A stretch of DNA of 64,000 nt, taken from assembly GCA_023386495.1 (NCBI GenBank), contig JAEWJS010000004.1, forward strand, positions 1 through 64,000, given 5' to 3'. Source of the DNA: Bacillota bacterium. GTDB taxonomy: Bacteria; Bacillota; Bacilli; Paenibacillales; Paenibacillaceae. Positions 45,565 through 54,699 of the stretch are shown here, piece after piece. The translations under genes and the position numbers were made by a program. The notes under the pieces are model-generated. The model ran no database searches, had not been told where the DNA came from, and worked only from the letters and a program-made list of their open reading frames with translations. How positions within the stretch are numbered: the first letter of the stretch is position 1; the number at the start of each line of letters is the position of its first letter.

Positions 45565-45739
45565 GTAGGGATTAACTCCTTCTTCAAATGGGATGTTTGA
45601 AAATGGGGTTGTTTCGCCGAGTGTTGCCTGCATTCCGCAGATCGCGGACCGCTCGACAGGAAAGTTCAGCCGCTGTCCCGTCGCTGGCATCCTCCATGAG
45701 GGTGACACAAAACCGTTGCCCAATATTTCAACAATAAAT
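45565..45739 (-). promoter_or_regulatory. rpsD leader, candidate S4 autoregulatory RNA
   Basis: About 170 transcribed bases between the rpsD promoter and its start codon, with no ORF. The length and position match the S4-binding leader of Bacillus rpsD. Complementary G-C-rich segments (GGGACAGC and GCTGTCCC-type) are present. No fold was computed. Confidence 0.45.
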
Positions 45740-45767
45740 ATTATATGATGTACAGCGGGAAAGTCAA
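45740..45767 (-). promoter_or_regulatory. rpsD promoter
   Basis: On the minus strand TTGACT (45767-45762), a 16-base spacer and a consensus TATAAT (45745-45740). Confidence 0.75.
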
Positions 45768-45972
45768 GTGCCGCTCTCGAAACGTCCGACGGCGCCGGCA
45801 ACGGCTTTAATAAATTGTCATCCAAACTTTCCTTCATTAGGTATTTGGTCCCTGGTTACGCATAGAAATTAGTGCAAACTTCTTAATAATGCAGTATAGT
45901 AGAAAGAGAATTTATCGCAAGTCGCAGCAGCGTAATACATGGCACATTCGAAACCATGAAGGAGGGGAAGCA

Positions 45973-47919
45973 ATGGACACACAGATGCATTACGGGGCGC
46001 ATGATTCGTCCGCCGCCGATGCTGATCGTTCAGTTGAACCGGCTGCTTCCGATTCCTGGTTTCATCAAACCGATGTGAATGAATATGATGCACCGTATCT
46101 CGGTCCTCTGCTGACGGACAGCTTCAGCAGGTACGCCGCTGACTACGAGCAGTCGGAAGATTGCCTGGAGGCAGCGATTCTGCTCTATAATTCGCTCGGC
46201 AGCGAGCTGGCGCGTTCGGGAGATCTGCCGGCCGCTGCCGAGCAGCGGCTCCTGAATGTCGTCGAACGGGCGATTGGCTCGGGATCTGCTGCTTCCGAGT
46301 TCGCGATTGCCGGCGGCGACGGAACGGAATATTTGCTCCGCGCGCAAGCCATCCGTACGCGAAGGACGGACAAGCTGCTGGCCGTACTCGTGTTCTGCGT
46401 GCCCGTCAGCGGCGATCCGCGCGCCAGCCACGCCTACATCAGGGCGAGCGCTTTTCACTTCCGCATGCATTTCTACGCGGCATTCGAGCAGAAGATGCTG
46501 CAGCAGGTCGTGACGGAGCAGCGGATCACCGATAAGGAATCGCAGCGCAAGGATGCGTTGTTCCATGTGGCGAAGCGCCTGCATGACCAGATCGATGTTC
46601 CCTCCGTCTTGAAGGAGACGATTCGAAGCCTCGAGACGCTCTATCCGAATTCGGAGGTCGACATGTTCCTGTCGCAGGACTACGCGACCGTCGATGCGAG
46701 AGTCAAGCCGCTCGTGTTCAGGCATTCCGCCAACGACATATGCGCGCGGGCTTTCTTGGAAGGGAAGCCCGTGAAGGAGAACGGCGATGCATTCAGGCTG
46801 GCTGTGCCGTTATCCGGCAAGCAGGCCGTGTACGGCGTCCTGCTGCTGACGACATCGACGGCAGAGTGGGAGGAAGCCGACTTTCCCGCATTCACGATGC
46901 TGGCCGGTACGGCAGGATCCGCGTTCGAGAACGCGAAGCTGTATGAGCAGTCGAATCTGTTGATCGGCGAGCTTCAAGTCATTAACGAGCTGACGAAACG
47001 GCTGAATCAGTCGCTTCGGTTGAAGGAGATTTTCCAGTTCGCGACGACCGAGCTTCTGGGCGTGTTCCAAGCGGAGTTTTGCTGCGTGCTGCAGCTGAAC
47101 AAGGAGACGAATGATTTTGTCGTGATGTCCTCGAACATCGCAGCGCTGAACGGCGAACGATTTTCTGCCGAGTACGGCTTCTGCGGGATCGTCTACCAGA
47201 GCAAGGAATCGATCATAATTTCGGACTATAAGGACGCGCAGGACGTAGAGTCCAAGCTGATGGAACTGACAGCTTCCCGTTCGTTGATCGCGTCGCCGAT
47301 CATCGTAGGCGGAGAAGTCGGCGGCGTCATCTTGGTCACGCATCGCAACGCGAACTATTTCTCTTATGATAATTATAAGCTGCTGCAGGTGTTATCCACC
47401 CATATCGGACTGGCGATTACGAATGCTTCGCTGCATGCCGAGGTTAGGCGCATGGTCATTACCGATAACCTGACCGGCCTGCACGCCCGCCATTATCTGA
47501 ACGAGCAGATTCAGCTCCGGCAGCGTAAGGATCCCTGCGGTTCGCTCATTCTCGTCGATATCGATTACTTCAAGCGCGTGAACGACACGTTCGGCCATCA
47601 GATCGGGGACCGCATCCTGATGCAGGTTAGCAGCGTCATCAAGACCTGCATACGCGACAGCGACATCGCTGCCCGCTGGGGCGGCGAAGAACTGGCGGTC
47701 TACCTGCCTAAGGTGAAGACCGAGCAGGCCTACCGCATCGCGGACCGCATTCGAAGCCGCGTCGAGAGCGAGACGAATCCTGGCGTGACGGCGTCCTGCG
47801 GCGTATCGGAATGGACGTTCGAAGACGAGAAGATCAGCCCGGAATCCTTGTTCTACCGGGCGGACATGGCGCTGTACGAGGCGAAGCATAACGGACGCAA
47901 CCGAGTGTTCGTCGGGTAG
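45973..47919 (+). CDS. Diguanylate cyclase with two GAF domains
   Basis: A 648-residue soluble protein predicted to make cyclic di-GMP. An unassigned N-terminal region (1-190) precedes GAF-like domains at about 200-325 (LHDQIDVPSVLKETIRSLE) and 340-490 (LNQSLRLKEIFQFATTELL...IGLAITNASLH). The C-terminal GGDEF domain (495-648) has DNLTGLHARHYL, the metal-binding DIDYFKRVND and an intact active loop RWGGEEL. An RxxD inhibitory site (RDSD) lies five residues before GGEEL, so product feedback is likely. Start ATG 45973 has AAGGAGGGG. Confidence 0.9.
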   Translation: MDTQMHYGAHDSSAADADRSVEPAASDSWFHQTDVNEYDAPYLGPLLTDSFSRYAADYEQSEDCLEAAILLYNSLGSELARSGDLPAAAEQRLLNVVERAIGSGSAASEFAIAGGDGTEYLLRAQAIRTRRTDKLLAVLVFCVPVSGDPRASHAYIRASAFHFRMHFYAAFEQKMLQQVVTEQRITDKESQRKDALFHVAKRLHDQIDVPSVLKETIRSLETLYPNSEVDMFLSQDYATVDARVKPLVFRHSANDICARAFLEGKPVKENGDAFRLAVPLSGKQAVYGVLLLTTSTAEWEEADFPAFTMLAGTAGSAFENAKLYEQSNLLIGELQVINELTKRLNQSLRLKEIFQFATTELLGVFQAEFCCVLQLNKETNDFVVMSSNIAALNGERFSAEYGFCGIVYQSKESIIISDYKDAQDVESKLMELTASRSLIASPIIVGGEVGGVILVTHRNANYFSYDNYKLLQVLSTHIGLAITNASLHAEVRRMVITDNLTGLHARHYLNEQIQLRQRKDPCGSLILVDIDYFKRVNDTFGHQIGDRILMQVSSVIKTCIRDSDIAARWGGEELAVYLPKVKTEQAYRIADRIRSRVESETNPGVTASCGVSEWTFEDEKISPESLFYRADMALYEAKHNGRNRVFVG

Positions 47920-47937
47920 TCAACCTAGCATACAAGC

Positions 47938-47975
47938 AGAGACGCAGCCAGGCATATATGCCGCTGCGTCTCTTT
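47938..47975 (+). terminator. Terminator of the cyclase gene
   Basis: AGAGACGCAG/CTGCGTCTCT outer stem with GGCATATATGCC inside, then TTTG. Confidence 0.75.
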
Positions 47976-48054
47976 GCGTGCTCGGCGACAAGCAGGATGC
48001 TGGCAAGGCTCGTGCATAACGAGGAACGTCAAGGATACCCTAGGATGGAGATGA

Positions 48055-48891
48055 ATGGACCGTACTGCTGTCAAGCAGGGAGCCGGTCGATGGAGGGGCG
48101 AAGGAATGGCTTCATCCTTAAGGACAGGGAGAGGCAGGCAGGCAGAGGGCTGGCTGCGCATAGCGACGCTCTTGGCTGGGCTGCTGCTCGCGCTTGCGGC
48201 TTGCGGCGGCATCGAGAGCACGCATACGGCTGAAGAGACGCTTGCGATGGCAACGGCAGGCTTATCGGGTATCGACCGCTACGGGTTCACCGTTCGAACG
48301 GAACTGCTGCTGGACGATCAACACAAGTACGAGACCGAGGCTTACGAAGGCGAGATCATCGGACACAACCAGGTGAAGGTGTGGCCGCAGGGCGGCGTGA
48401 AGCAGCTGGATGCGGTCGCAAGCGAGCTTGCGCAGGCTCGTAACCCTGCAAGCTGGCTGTCCAGAGTCGAGAGGCTGGACAAGACCGTGGAGTACGTGCC
48501 CGAAGGATCGGACGGCAAGACGATCAGGCTGCGCGTACGGCTCGCGCCGGAGGCTGCCGCTCAGGAGATCGCCGCCGCCATGCGCGATGCTTTCGAGCAG
48601 GTAGCTGCAGACGCATTGGGGGCGGACGGCGCCGAGGATAAGCGGCAGGCGGCGGATTCGAAGGCGCAGCTAGCGATCGAGCAAGAGCTTACGCAGTCGC
48701 GCTTGAAGCTCGAACAACTGTTGAACGGACTAGAAGCGGAATCCGAGTGGCTCATCGACGTCGAGCGGAGCCGGCTGCTTCCGCTCCGCGTGGAGGAGCA
48801 TACGGTGATGCAATACGGGGCGGGACAGGCTCCCCGCACGGAGAATCGCGCCACTATCGTGACGTTCCAACGGTTCGACGGGCGGCCCTAA
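48055..48891 (+). CDS. Hypothetical lipoprotein
   Basis: A 278-residue protein with a long basic N-region, a hydrophobic helix and lipobox LAAC (near residues 47-50). The mature part starts with an Ala/Thr-rich helix, then a beta-rich stretch (YGFTVRTELLLDD, YETEAYEGEIIG), and a long acidic helix (170-230). It vaguely recalls periplasmic lipoprotein-binding folds, but no family can be named. ATG 48055 has AGGATGGAG four bases upstream; ATG 48106 would give a more typical signal peptide. Confidence 0.65.
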   Translation: MDRTAVKQGAGRWRGEGMASSLRTGRGRQAEGWLRIATLLAGLLLALAACGGIESTHTAEETLAMATAGLSGIDRYGFTVRTELLLDDQHKYETEAYEGEIIGHNQVKVWPQGGVKQLDAVASELAQARNPASWLSRVERLDKTVEYVPEGSDGKTIRLRVRLAPEAAAQEIAAAMRDAFEQVAADALGADGAEDKRQAADSKAQLAIEQELTQSRLKLEQLLNGLEAESEWLIDVERSRLLPLRVEEHTVMQYGAGQAPRTENRATIVTFQRFDGRP

Positions 48892-48961
48892 TCCGCGTGC
48901 AAGCGAAGGAAAATCGTGGTAGGATGAGTACGAGAAAGACTCGGGTAGGGAGGGAGTACGG

Positions 48962-50074
48962 ATGTTAGATCCACGAATTCGACAGCTGGCGAGCAACCTT
49001 GCCGGCTATTCGATCGACGTGCAGCCGGGCGATAATGTGCTGATCGATATGATCGGCTCCGAACGCGAGCTGGCAAAGGCTTTGATCGAGGAGGTTGCGG
49101 CGCGCGGCGGCCGCCCATTCGTAGAGACGAGCGATCGTTCCGTATTGCGGACGCTCCTGCAGCATGCATCAGAGGAACAGATGAAGCTGTGGGCGGAATT
49201 CGATCTGAAGCGAATGCAGGCGATGCAAGGCTACATCGGCATTCGAGCAGGCGAGAACGCGAACGAGCTGTCAGACGTGCCGGAGGCGAATATGCGGTAC
49301 TATGATCAGCTGTACCGCCATCCCGTCCATATGGAGCAGCGGGTGAAGAAGACCAAGTGGGTCGTTCTGCGTTATCCCAACGCATCGATGGCGCAGCTGG
49401 CGGGCATGAGCACGGAAGCATTCGAGGACTTCTATTTCAATGTCTGCAACCTGGACTATGCCAAGATGGATCGGGCCATGACGCCTCTGCTTGAGCTGAT
49501 GGAGCGGACGGACCAAGTGCGGATCACCGCGCCTGGAACCGACCTGACGTTCTCGATTAAGGGCATCGGCGCGAAGAAGTGCTCCGGACACCGCAACATC
49601 CCGGATGGCGAAGTGTTCTCGGCCCCTGTCCGCGATTCGGTCAACGGAACGATCGCCTACAATACGCCGAGCATTCATTCCGGCGTGACGTTCGAGAACA
49701 TTCGCTTCACGTTCGAGAACGGACGGATCGTGCAGGCCGAGAGCAACGACTCGAAGCGGCTGAACGATATTCTCGATGTCGATGAGGGCGCCAGATACAT
49801 CGGCGAATTCAGCATCGGCTTCAACCCGCACATTATGCATCCGATGAAGGACATTCTGTTCGACGAGAAGATCGCGGGCAGCCTTCACTTCACGCCGGGT
49901 CAGGCTTACGAGGAGACCGATAACGGCAATCGCTCTTCGGTGCATTGGGACTTGGTCTTGATTCAACGTCCGGAATACGGCGGCGGCGAGATCTGGTTCG
50001 ACGGCCGGCTCATCCGCAAGGACGGAAGATTCGTCGTACCGGAGCTTGAACCGCTTAATCCTGAAAATTTGTGA
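48962..50074 (+). CDS. M29-family aminopeptidase
   Basis: A 370-residue member of the AmpS/PepS/AmpT family of metal-dependent aminopeptidases. Marks of the family are the N-terminal VQPGDNVLIDMIG, the central GTDLTFSIKGI, and metal-site regions NIPDGEVFSAPV, HSGVTFENIRF, and IGEFSIGFNPHI, with SVHWDLVLIQ near the end. The usual length is about 400. GGGAGGGAG precedes ATG 48962. Confidence 0.88.
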   Translation: MLDPRIRQLASNLAGYSIDVQPGDNVLIDMIGSERELAKALIEEVAARGGRPFVETSDRSVLRTLLQHASEEQMKLWAEFDLKRMQAMQGYIGIRAGENANELSDVPEANMRYYDQLYRHPVHMEQRVKKTKWVVLRYPNASMAQLAGMSTEAFEDFYFNVCNLDYAKMDRAMTPLLELMERTDQVRITAPGTDLTFSIKGIGAKKCSGHRNIPDGEVFSAPVRDSVNGTIAYNTPSIHSGVTFENIRFTFENGRIVQAESNDSKRLNDILDVDEGARYIGEFSIGFNPHIMHPMKDILFDEKIAGSLHFTPGQAYEETDNGNRSSVHWDLVLIQRPEYGGGEIWFDGRLIRKDGRFVVPELEPLNPENL

Positions 50075-50173
50075 GCAGCGCCGCATTTTGTTCCTTGCCC
50101 TCCCTTGTGGAGGATGGAAAATCAAGGTATGATGAGAGAAGACCTATCAATAACAGCCTTGGAGGGATTCAAG

Positions 50174-50416
50174 ATGTCCAATAATGCTGCAATCGTAGAT
50201 ATTTCCCAGACTGCGAATAAGTTCCGTTCCTCGATCGTCCTGCAAGCAGAGAATAAGTATATCGACGTGAAGAGCATCCTCGGATTGTTCACGACCCTTG
50301 TGAGCGGACATGCTTATGAGCTGCACGTTCACGGACCGGATGCGGAAGAAGCCAAGGTTGCGATGGCAGATGTATTCGCCAAGCACAACCTGAACATTAC
50401 GGTCGTCGCCGAATAG
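50174..50416 (+). CDS. HPr-like protein lacking the active histidine
   Basis: An 80-residue HPr-fold protein. The segment KYIDVKSILGL aligns with the Ser46 region of HPr (Ser34 here), and the end matches the HPr helix pair. The N-terminus begins just where helix 1 of HPr starts, so the His15 loop (HARP) is missing. It cannot act as a PTS phosphocarrier; like Crh it might keep a serine-phosphorylated regulatory role with CcpA, which is an inference. GGAGGG precedes ATG 50174. Confidence 0.75.
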   Translation: MSNNAAIVDISQTANKFRSSIVLQAENKYIDVKSILGLFTTLVSGHAYELHVHGPDAEEAKVAMADVFAKHNLNITVVAE

Positions 50417-50431
50417 AGCGCGAACTCGGGC

Positions 50432-50508
50432 AGCGCCACCCCTCGCAAGCCGCATCTCCCGTCTTGGACGGCGAGAGCGCTATGCAGCGGGGTGGCGCTT
50501 TCTGTTTT
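50432..50508 (+). terminator. Long terminator hairpin
   Basis: AGCGCCACCCC/GGGGTGGCGCT outer stem with an inner arm, then TTCTGTTTTG. Confidence 0.75.
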
Positions 50509-50587
50509 GTCCTTGTGTAATGGTTCAATTTCGACTAATATTAGAAGTATACAAGGACGGCGAGGATAGCGCGCAGGGGGGAATACC

Positions 50588-50875
50588 GTGTCATCATCCG
50601 AAGTAATGCAACAGTTGAATCATAAAGCCATGCATCTTCTGCAAGAGGATGCCGACAAGATCGAGAAGCTGATCGAAGTCCAGATGGAGAACCTGGCAAC
50701 CCGTAAATGCCCGCTGTACGAAGAGGTACTCGACACCCAGATGTACGGCTTTTCGCGGGAGGTCGACTTCGCGGTTCGTGCCGGTCTTGTGCAGGAGATG
50801 GCGGGGAAGCAGATTCTCAGCAAGCTGGAACGCAACTTGGCGCAGCTCTACGAAGCGCTGAACATGAAGAGTTAG
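50588..50875 (+). CDS. ylaN: YlaN (UPF0358) protein
   Basis: A 95-residue helical protein with the family core LNHKAMHLLQEDADKIEKLI, ENLATRKCPLYEEVLDTQMYG and SREVDFAVRAGL. YlaN is conserved in Bacilli and linked to iron homeostasis. The start is GTG 50588 with an AGGGGGGA site. In Bacillus subtilis it neighbours ftsW, as here, though with gls24-like between them and ftsW on the other strand. Confidence 0.93.
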   Translation: MSSSEVMQQLNHKAMHLLQEDADKIEKLIEVQMENLATRKCPLYEEVLDTQMYGFSREVDFAVRAGLVQEMAGKQILSKLERNLAQLYEALNMKS

Positions 50876-51049
50876 AGACAAGCACTATACATGGAAGCAG
50901 CAGAGCCGTCTTCACTTGTGGAGGCGGCTCTTTCAATCGTTATTCTCCACCCTGGAGATAAAAGTCGGTGCGCAGGCTGCATCGCCTTGCTTCAACCCGC
51001 TGCATCCATTACAATAATTGTATATGGTACTTATGAGGAGTTGAGTCAG

Positions 51050-51433
51050 ATGACCGAAGAACTTCAACCCGGAATGATTCGGATTTCCGACGATGTGGTC
51101 GCGACGATTGCGGGACTGGCAGCATTGGAGACGCCGGGAATTGCTGCGATGTCAGGCGGCATCTCGGAAGGGTTGGCCAAGCGGCTTAGCGGCAAGAATG
51201 CACAGAGAGGCGTATCGGTAGAGGTCGGTCAGCTGGAAGCGGCGATTGATCTTCGCGTCATCGTGCATTACGGAATCCCGATTCATGAAGTATGCCGCCA
51301 ACTGCAGGATAGCGTGCGCGAGTCGGTGCAGAATATGACGGGTCTTACCGTCGTCGAAGTCAACGTGAAGGTTGAAGGGGTTGCCTTCCGTGAGGAAGAG
51401 AAGGAAGAAGCGACAACGCATCGCGTGAATTAG
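51050..51433 (+). CDS. Asp23/Gls24-family protein
   Basis: A 127-residue protein with the Asp23/Gls24 pattern: IRISDDVVATIAGLAALETPGIAAM, VSVEVGQLEAAIDLRVIVHYGIPI and VNVKVEGVAF. Family members are small cytoplasmic or membrane-associated envelope-stress and alkaline-shock proteins. ATG 51050 has GAGGAG nine bases upstream. Confidence 0.9.
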   Translation: MTEELQPGMIRISDDVVATIAGLAALETPGIAAMSGGISEGLAKRLSGKNAQRGVSVEVGQLEAAIDLRVIVHYGIPIHEVCRQLQDSVRESVQNMTGLTVVEVNVKVEGVAFREEEKEEATTHRVN

Positions 51434-51447
51434 CCCCTGATTCAAAC

Positions 51448-51486
51448 AATTAAGGCCCGCCGGAATCCGGCGGGCCTTAATTGTTG
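51448..51486. terminator. Bidirectional terminator, gls24-like and ftsW
   Basis: Perfect 16-bp stem (AATTAAGGCCCGCCGG and its complement) with a three-base apparent loop. Confidence 0.88.
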
Positions 51487-51500
51487 TGCATGCAATGCCA

Positions 51501-52706
51501 TTATTTGACCGTTCGAAAACGCGGCGTGCTCGCGGACTGTCGCGTCGTGCTCCTGTCCGGCCTCACCGGCCGGTTGTACTCGCGCGAGATGCTGAGCAGG
51601 ATACCCAGACATGCCAGCGTGACAAGCATCGAGGAGCCGCCGTAGCTGATAAGCGGCAGCGTAACGCCGGTGATCGGAATGGCACCGATGACGCCGCCGA
51701 TGTTAATGACGGCTTGGATCGAGATCAGGCTCATGATGCCGACACCTACGACCGTACCGTAGATGTCCGGGCAGCGGAGCGCAATCAGCAGCCCCCGCCA
51801 TATGAAGAATAAGTAGGCTAACAAGAACAGGGCGGAACCGATAAAGCCGAATTCTTCGGCGATGATCGCGAAGATGAAGTCGTTATAAGGGAACGGCAAA
51901 TATTTAAGCTTCTGCACGCTGTGTCCGAAGCCTGCGCCAGTCAGCCCGCCGTGCCCCAGCGCCTCAAGCGACTTGATCAAGTGGTAGCCGCTTCCCTGCT
52001 CGTCCTGCCAGGGATCCAAGTAGGCGGTGAACCTGTCCACCCGATAAGCCCAGACTTCCGGATTCGCAACCATGGAGACCGATACGAATACCGTTACGAC
52101 CATCGAGACGACCACGCCGGCGAGGAATACCTGCTTCAGGTTCGCGCCGCCTGCGATAATGACCATGCCCGCGCTTACGGCAAGCACGAGACAGGAGCCT
52201 AAATCCGGCTGGAGCATGATCAGCCCGCATATGCCGCCTACGATGACCATGACCGGCAGCAAGCCTCGCTTGAACTCCCTGAACTTCTCGCCTTTCTTCG
52301 TGATGATGCTGCCGAGGTAGAGAATGATCGCAAGCTTCGCGAATTCGGTCGGCTGAATGCCGAACCCGCCGATATTGAACCAGCTTCGCGCGCCATTAAT
52401 CTCTGAACCGACGAACGGGACAAGCCCCAGCAGGATGACGATGGGAAAGAAGTAGAGGATGAAGCCGCGCTTGAATGCCGTGTAGGGAATGTTCATCAGC
52501 GTCAGCAGCAGGACTGTGCCGACCGCTACGAAGAGCAGCTGCCGCTTCGTGAAGTAGAGCGCGTCCCGGTTGAACGAATCCGATGTGGCGGCGATGTTCG
52601 AGCTGGCGCTGAATACCATCACCAGCCCGAAGCCGACAAGCAGAAGGGTGAAAATCAAAAGCAGGAAGTCCGGTCTTCCCCTAGAAATGTTAGGCGGCTC
52701 TTTCAT
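51501..52706 (-). CDS. ftsW: FtsW/SpoVE/RodA-family lipid II polymerase
   Basis: A 401-residue SEDS glycosyltransferase with ten helices that polymerises lipid II with a class B PBP. Diagnostic residues: GARSWFNIGGFGIQPTEFAKL, LQPDLGSCLVL, the catalytic-Asp loop AYLDPWQDEQGSGYH, and GVTLPLISYGGSSM. Synteny with ylaN supports the FtsW branch over RodA or SpoVE. The cytoplasmic tail is short and basic. Confidence 0.9.
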   Translation of the reverse strand: MKEPPNISRGRPDFLLLIFTLLLVGFGLVMVFSASSNIAATSDSFNRDALYFTKRQLLFVAVGTVLLLTLMNIPYTAFKRGFILYFFPIVILLGLVPFVGSEINGARSWFNIGGFGIQPTEFAKLAIILYLGSIITKKGEKFREFKRGLLPVMVIVGGICGLIMLQPDLGSCLVLAVSAGMVIIAGGANLKQVFLAGVVVSMVVTVFVSVSMVANPEVWAYRVDRFTAYLDPWQDEQGSGYHLIKSLEALGHGGLTGAGFGHSVQKLKYLPFPYNDFIFAIIAEEFGFIGSALFLLAYLFFIWRGLLIALRCPDIYGTVVGVGIMSLISIQAVINIGGVIGAIPITGVTLPLISYGGSSMLVTLACLGILLSISREYNRPVRPDRSTTRQSASTPRFRTVK

Positions 52707-52721
52707 AGCCGGGTGTGCGCC

Positions 52722-53066
52722 TTATGCAAGCGCGGCTTTCAAGTCTTCGAGCCGTTGGTTCGCCGTATTCATGATCGGCTGCGGAATCGCGGACTCGTAG
52801 TCCAGTCCGTGAGGGAACGTGGCGCGGCCGATATAGACCGAGTCGACGGCCAGAACGGCATGCGGCGATTCCAGCTTGCCTTCCACGGTGCGTGCATGGA
52901 CGCGCAAGAAATATTCGGCGCCGTTCGTGCGATCCTCCAGCTTGAGGTCATAGGTTGCGCGGTTATATTCCCATTGCCAACGGACAAAGCCGAGCTTCTC
53001 CGCGGATTCGTCAAGGTGCGCCAGATCGCTGGTCATGCCGTTAAGGCCGCTGTTCTGAATAAGCAT
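52722..53066 (-). CDS. YugN-family protein
   Basis: A 114-residue protein that starts MLIQNSGLNG, typical of YugN, with GAGGAGGG 11 bases upstream. The core LDESAEKLGFVRWQWEYNRATYDLKLED and a beta-rich middle follow. An upstream in-frame ATG at 53132 has no ribosome binding site. Function unknown. It ends 15 bases before ftsW on the same strand and may be co-transcribed with it. Confidence 0.82.
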   Translation of the reverse strand: MLIQNSGLNGMTSDLAHLDESAEKLGFVRWQWEYNRATYDLKLEDRTNGAEYFLRVHARTVEGKLESPHAVLAVDSVYIGRATFPHGLDYESAIPQPIMNTANQRLEDLKAALA

Positions 53067-53340
53067 GCTATTTAAGCCCTCCTCGTAATCTGCGCCATGC
53101 CCGGCGTACTTGCGGGCGGCATCTCTATTCATATTAGTATGTTTCCCAGACGCGTGCAAGCCTTAGTCGAAAGCGCTCGATTGCGAAAAGTGACATTTTT
53201 ACGAACATGGTTGCAGGCGGGCGCGGCATGCGGACTACACGAATGACTCGCAATTCTGGTACACTGTTGAACAGAGGCATCGGCTTGGCCGGAAGTTCGG
53301 ATTCGGCCATCCGGCGATGCGAGAGCAAGGGGGCGTGCGC

Positions 53341-54558
53341 GTGCAAAAAGCTCAATTAATCGCAAAAGCAATGGAGGAGCGGTTCGCGGATATGGTGGAG
53401 TGGCGCAGGTATCTGCATCGGAATCCGGAGCTCTCCTACCAGGAGGAGCGGACGGCAGCATGGATTGCGGAGAAGCTGTCCGGCTTCGGCTGCGAGGTTA
53501 CGACAGGCGTTGGCGGCGGACACGGCGTGATGGCCGTCATCCGAGGCGGCAAGCCCGGCCCGGTCATTGCGCTGCGGGCGGATATCGACGCGCTGCCGAT
53601 CCAAGACGAGAAGGACTGCGACTATCGTTCGGCGGTGCCGGGCATCATGCATGCCTGCGGGCATGACGCGCACACGGCGGCATTGTTAGGCGTCGCGGCC
53701 TATTATATGGACATGCAGGGCGAATTGGCGGGCGAACGCAGGCTGCTGTTCCAGCCGGCCGAAGAGGTGTCCCCGGGAGGCGCCGTCGGCATGATTGCAG
53801 CCGGCGTACTAGACGGCGCAGCTGCGATCTACGGCGTCCATCTATGGTCGCCGATTCCCTACGGCAAGCTAGCGTCTAAGGCAGGGCCGCTGATGGCTGC
53901 TGCGGACGAATATACCGTGGGGATTATCGGCAAGGGAGGTCATGGCGCGCTGCCGCATGAGACGATCGATACGGTAGTCATCGGTTCGGCGCTCGTACAA
54001 GCGCTCCAGACGATCGTCAGCCGAAGCGTCGATCCGCTTGCGCCGTCGGTCGTCACGGTAGGTTCCTTCCATGCGGGGACGACGGCCAACGTCATTGCGG
54101 AGCGCTGCGAGCTGAAGGGGACCGTCCGCACGTTCGACGAAGGCGTGCGCGCCCGGATTAAGGAGCGGCTCGCCGCGCTCGTGGAGCAGACCTGCGCGAT
54201 GCACGGCGCGTCGGGTAAGCTCGACTACCGGGACGGCTATCCGGCTGTCGTCAACGACGAACGCGAGACGGCTCGTTTCTTCGAGGTAGCGGCGGATGCA
54301 TTCGGCGCCGAATCGGTAGAGGCTACCCCGCCGATCATGGCCGGCGAAGACTTTGCCTACTATCTGCAGCAGATTCCGGGCTGCTTCATGTTCGTCGGCG
54401 CCGGCAATCCGGACCTCGATGCGGTGTACCCGCACCATCATCCGAAGTTCGACTTGGATGAACGGGCGATGCTCTTGTCGGCCAGGCTGTTGATCGGCAT
54501 GGCAGAGCACTACGCGGCAGAGCATGGACCGGCCGTCTTCGGCAGTGAGAAGGATTGA
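53341..54558 (+). CDS. M20-family amidohydrolase
   Basis: A 405-residue metal-dependent aminoacylase/carboxypeptidase-like enzyme. Metal ligands: the HACGHDAHTA motif, PAEE, and the final His in the PHHHPKFD segment. LRADIDALPIQ and MAGEDFAYYLQ are further marks, with a dimerisation domain in between. GTG 53341 is preferred, with AAGGGGGC upstream; ATG 53317 is possible. The substrate could be an N-acyl amino acid or indole-acetyl conjugate and cannot be assigned. Confidence 0.88.
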   Translation: MQKAQLIAKAMEERFADMVEWRRYLHRNPELSYQEERTAAWIAEKLSGFGCEVTTGVGGGHGVMAVIRGGKPGPVIALRADIDALPIQDEKDCDYRSAVPGIMHACGHDAHTAALLGVAAYYMDMQGELAGERRLLFQPAEEVSPGGAVGMIAAGVLDGAAAIYGVHLWSPIPYGKLASKAGPLMAAADEYTVGIIGKGGHGALPHETIDTVVIGSALVQALQTIVSRSVDPLAPSVVTVGSFHAGTTANVIAERCELKGTVRTFDEGVRARIKERLAALVEQTCAMHGASGKLDYRDGYPAVVNDERETARFFEVAADAFGAESVEATPPIMAGEDFAYYLQQIPGCFMFVGAGNPDLDAVYPHHHPKFDLDERAMLLSARLLIGMAEHYAAEHGPAVFGSEKD

Positions 54559-54699
54559 CAACGGTACGGCTGCATGGTCGACTCCGCAATCGGTGAAGCT
54601 AATCGTCGGACGGCTGGGGGAGCGAACGCTTTTCTCAGATCGATACACTGTCCGTCAGCATGCGCAGGAGCGAATCGAACAACTCTGAGGAGGTTGACC

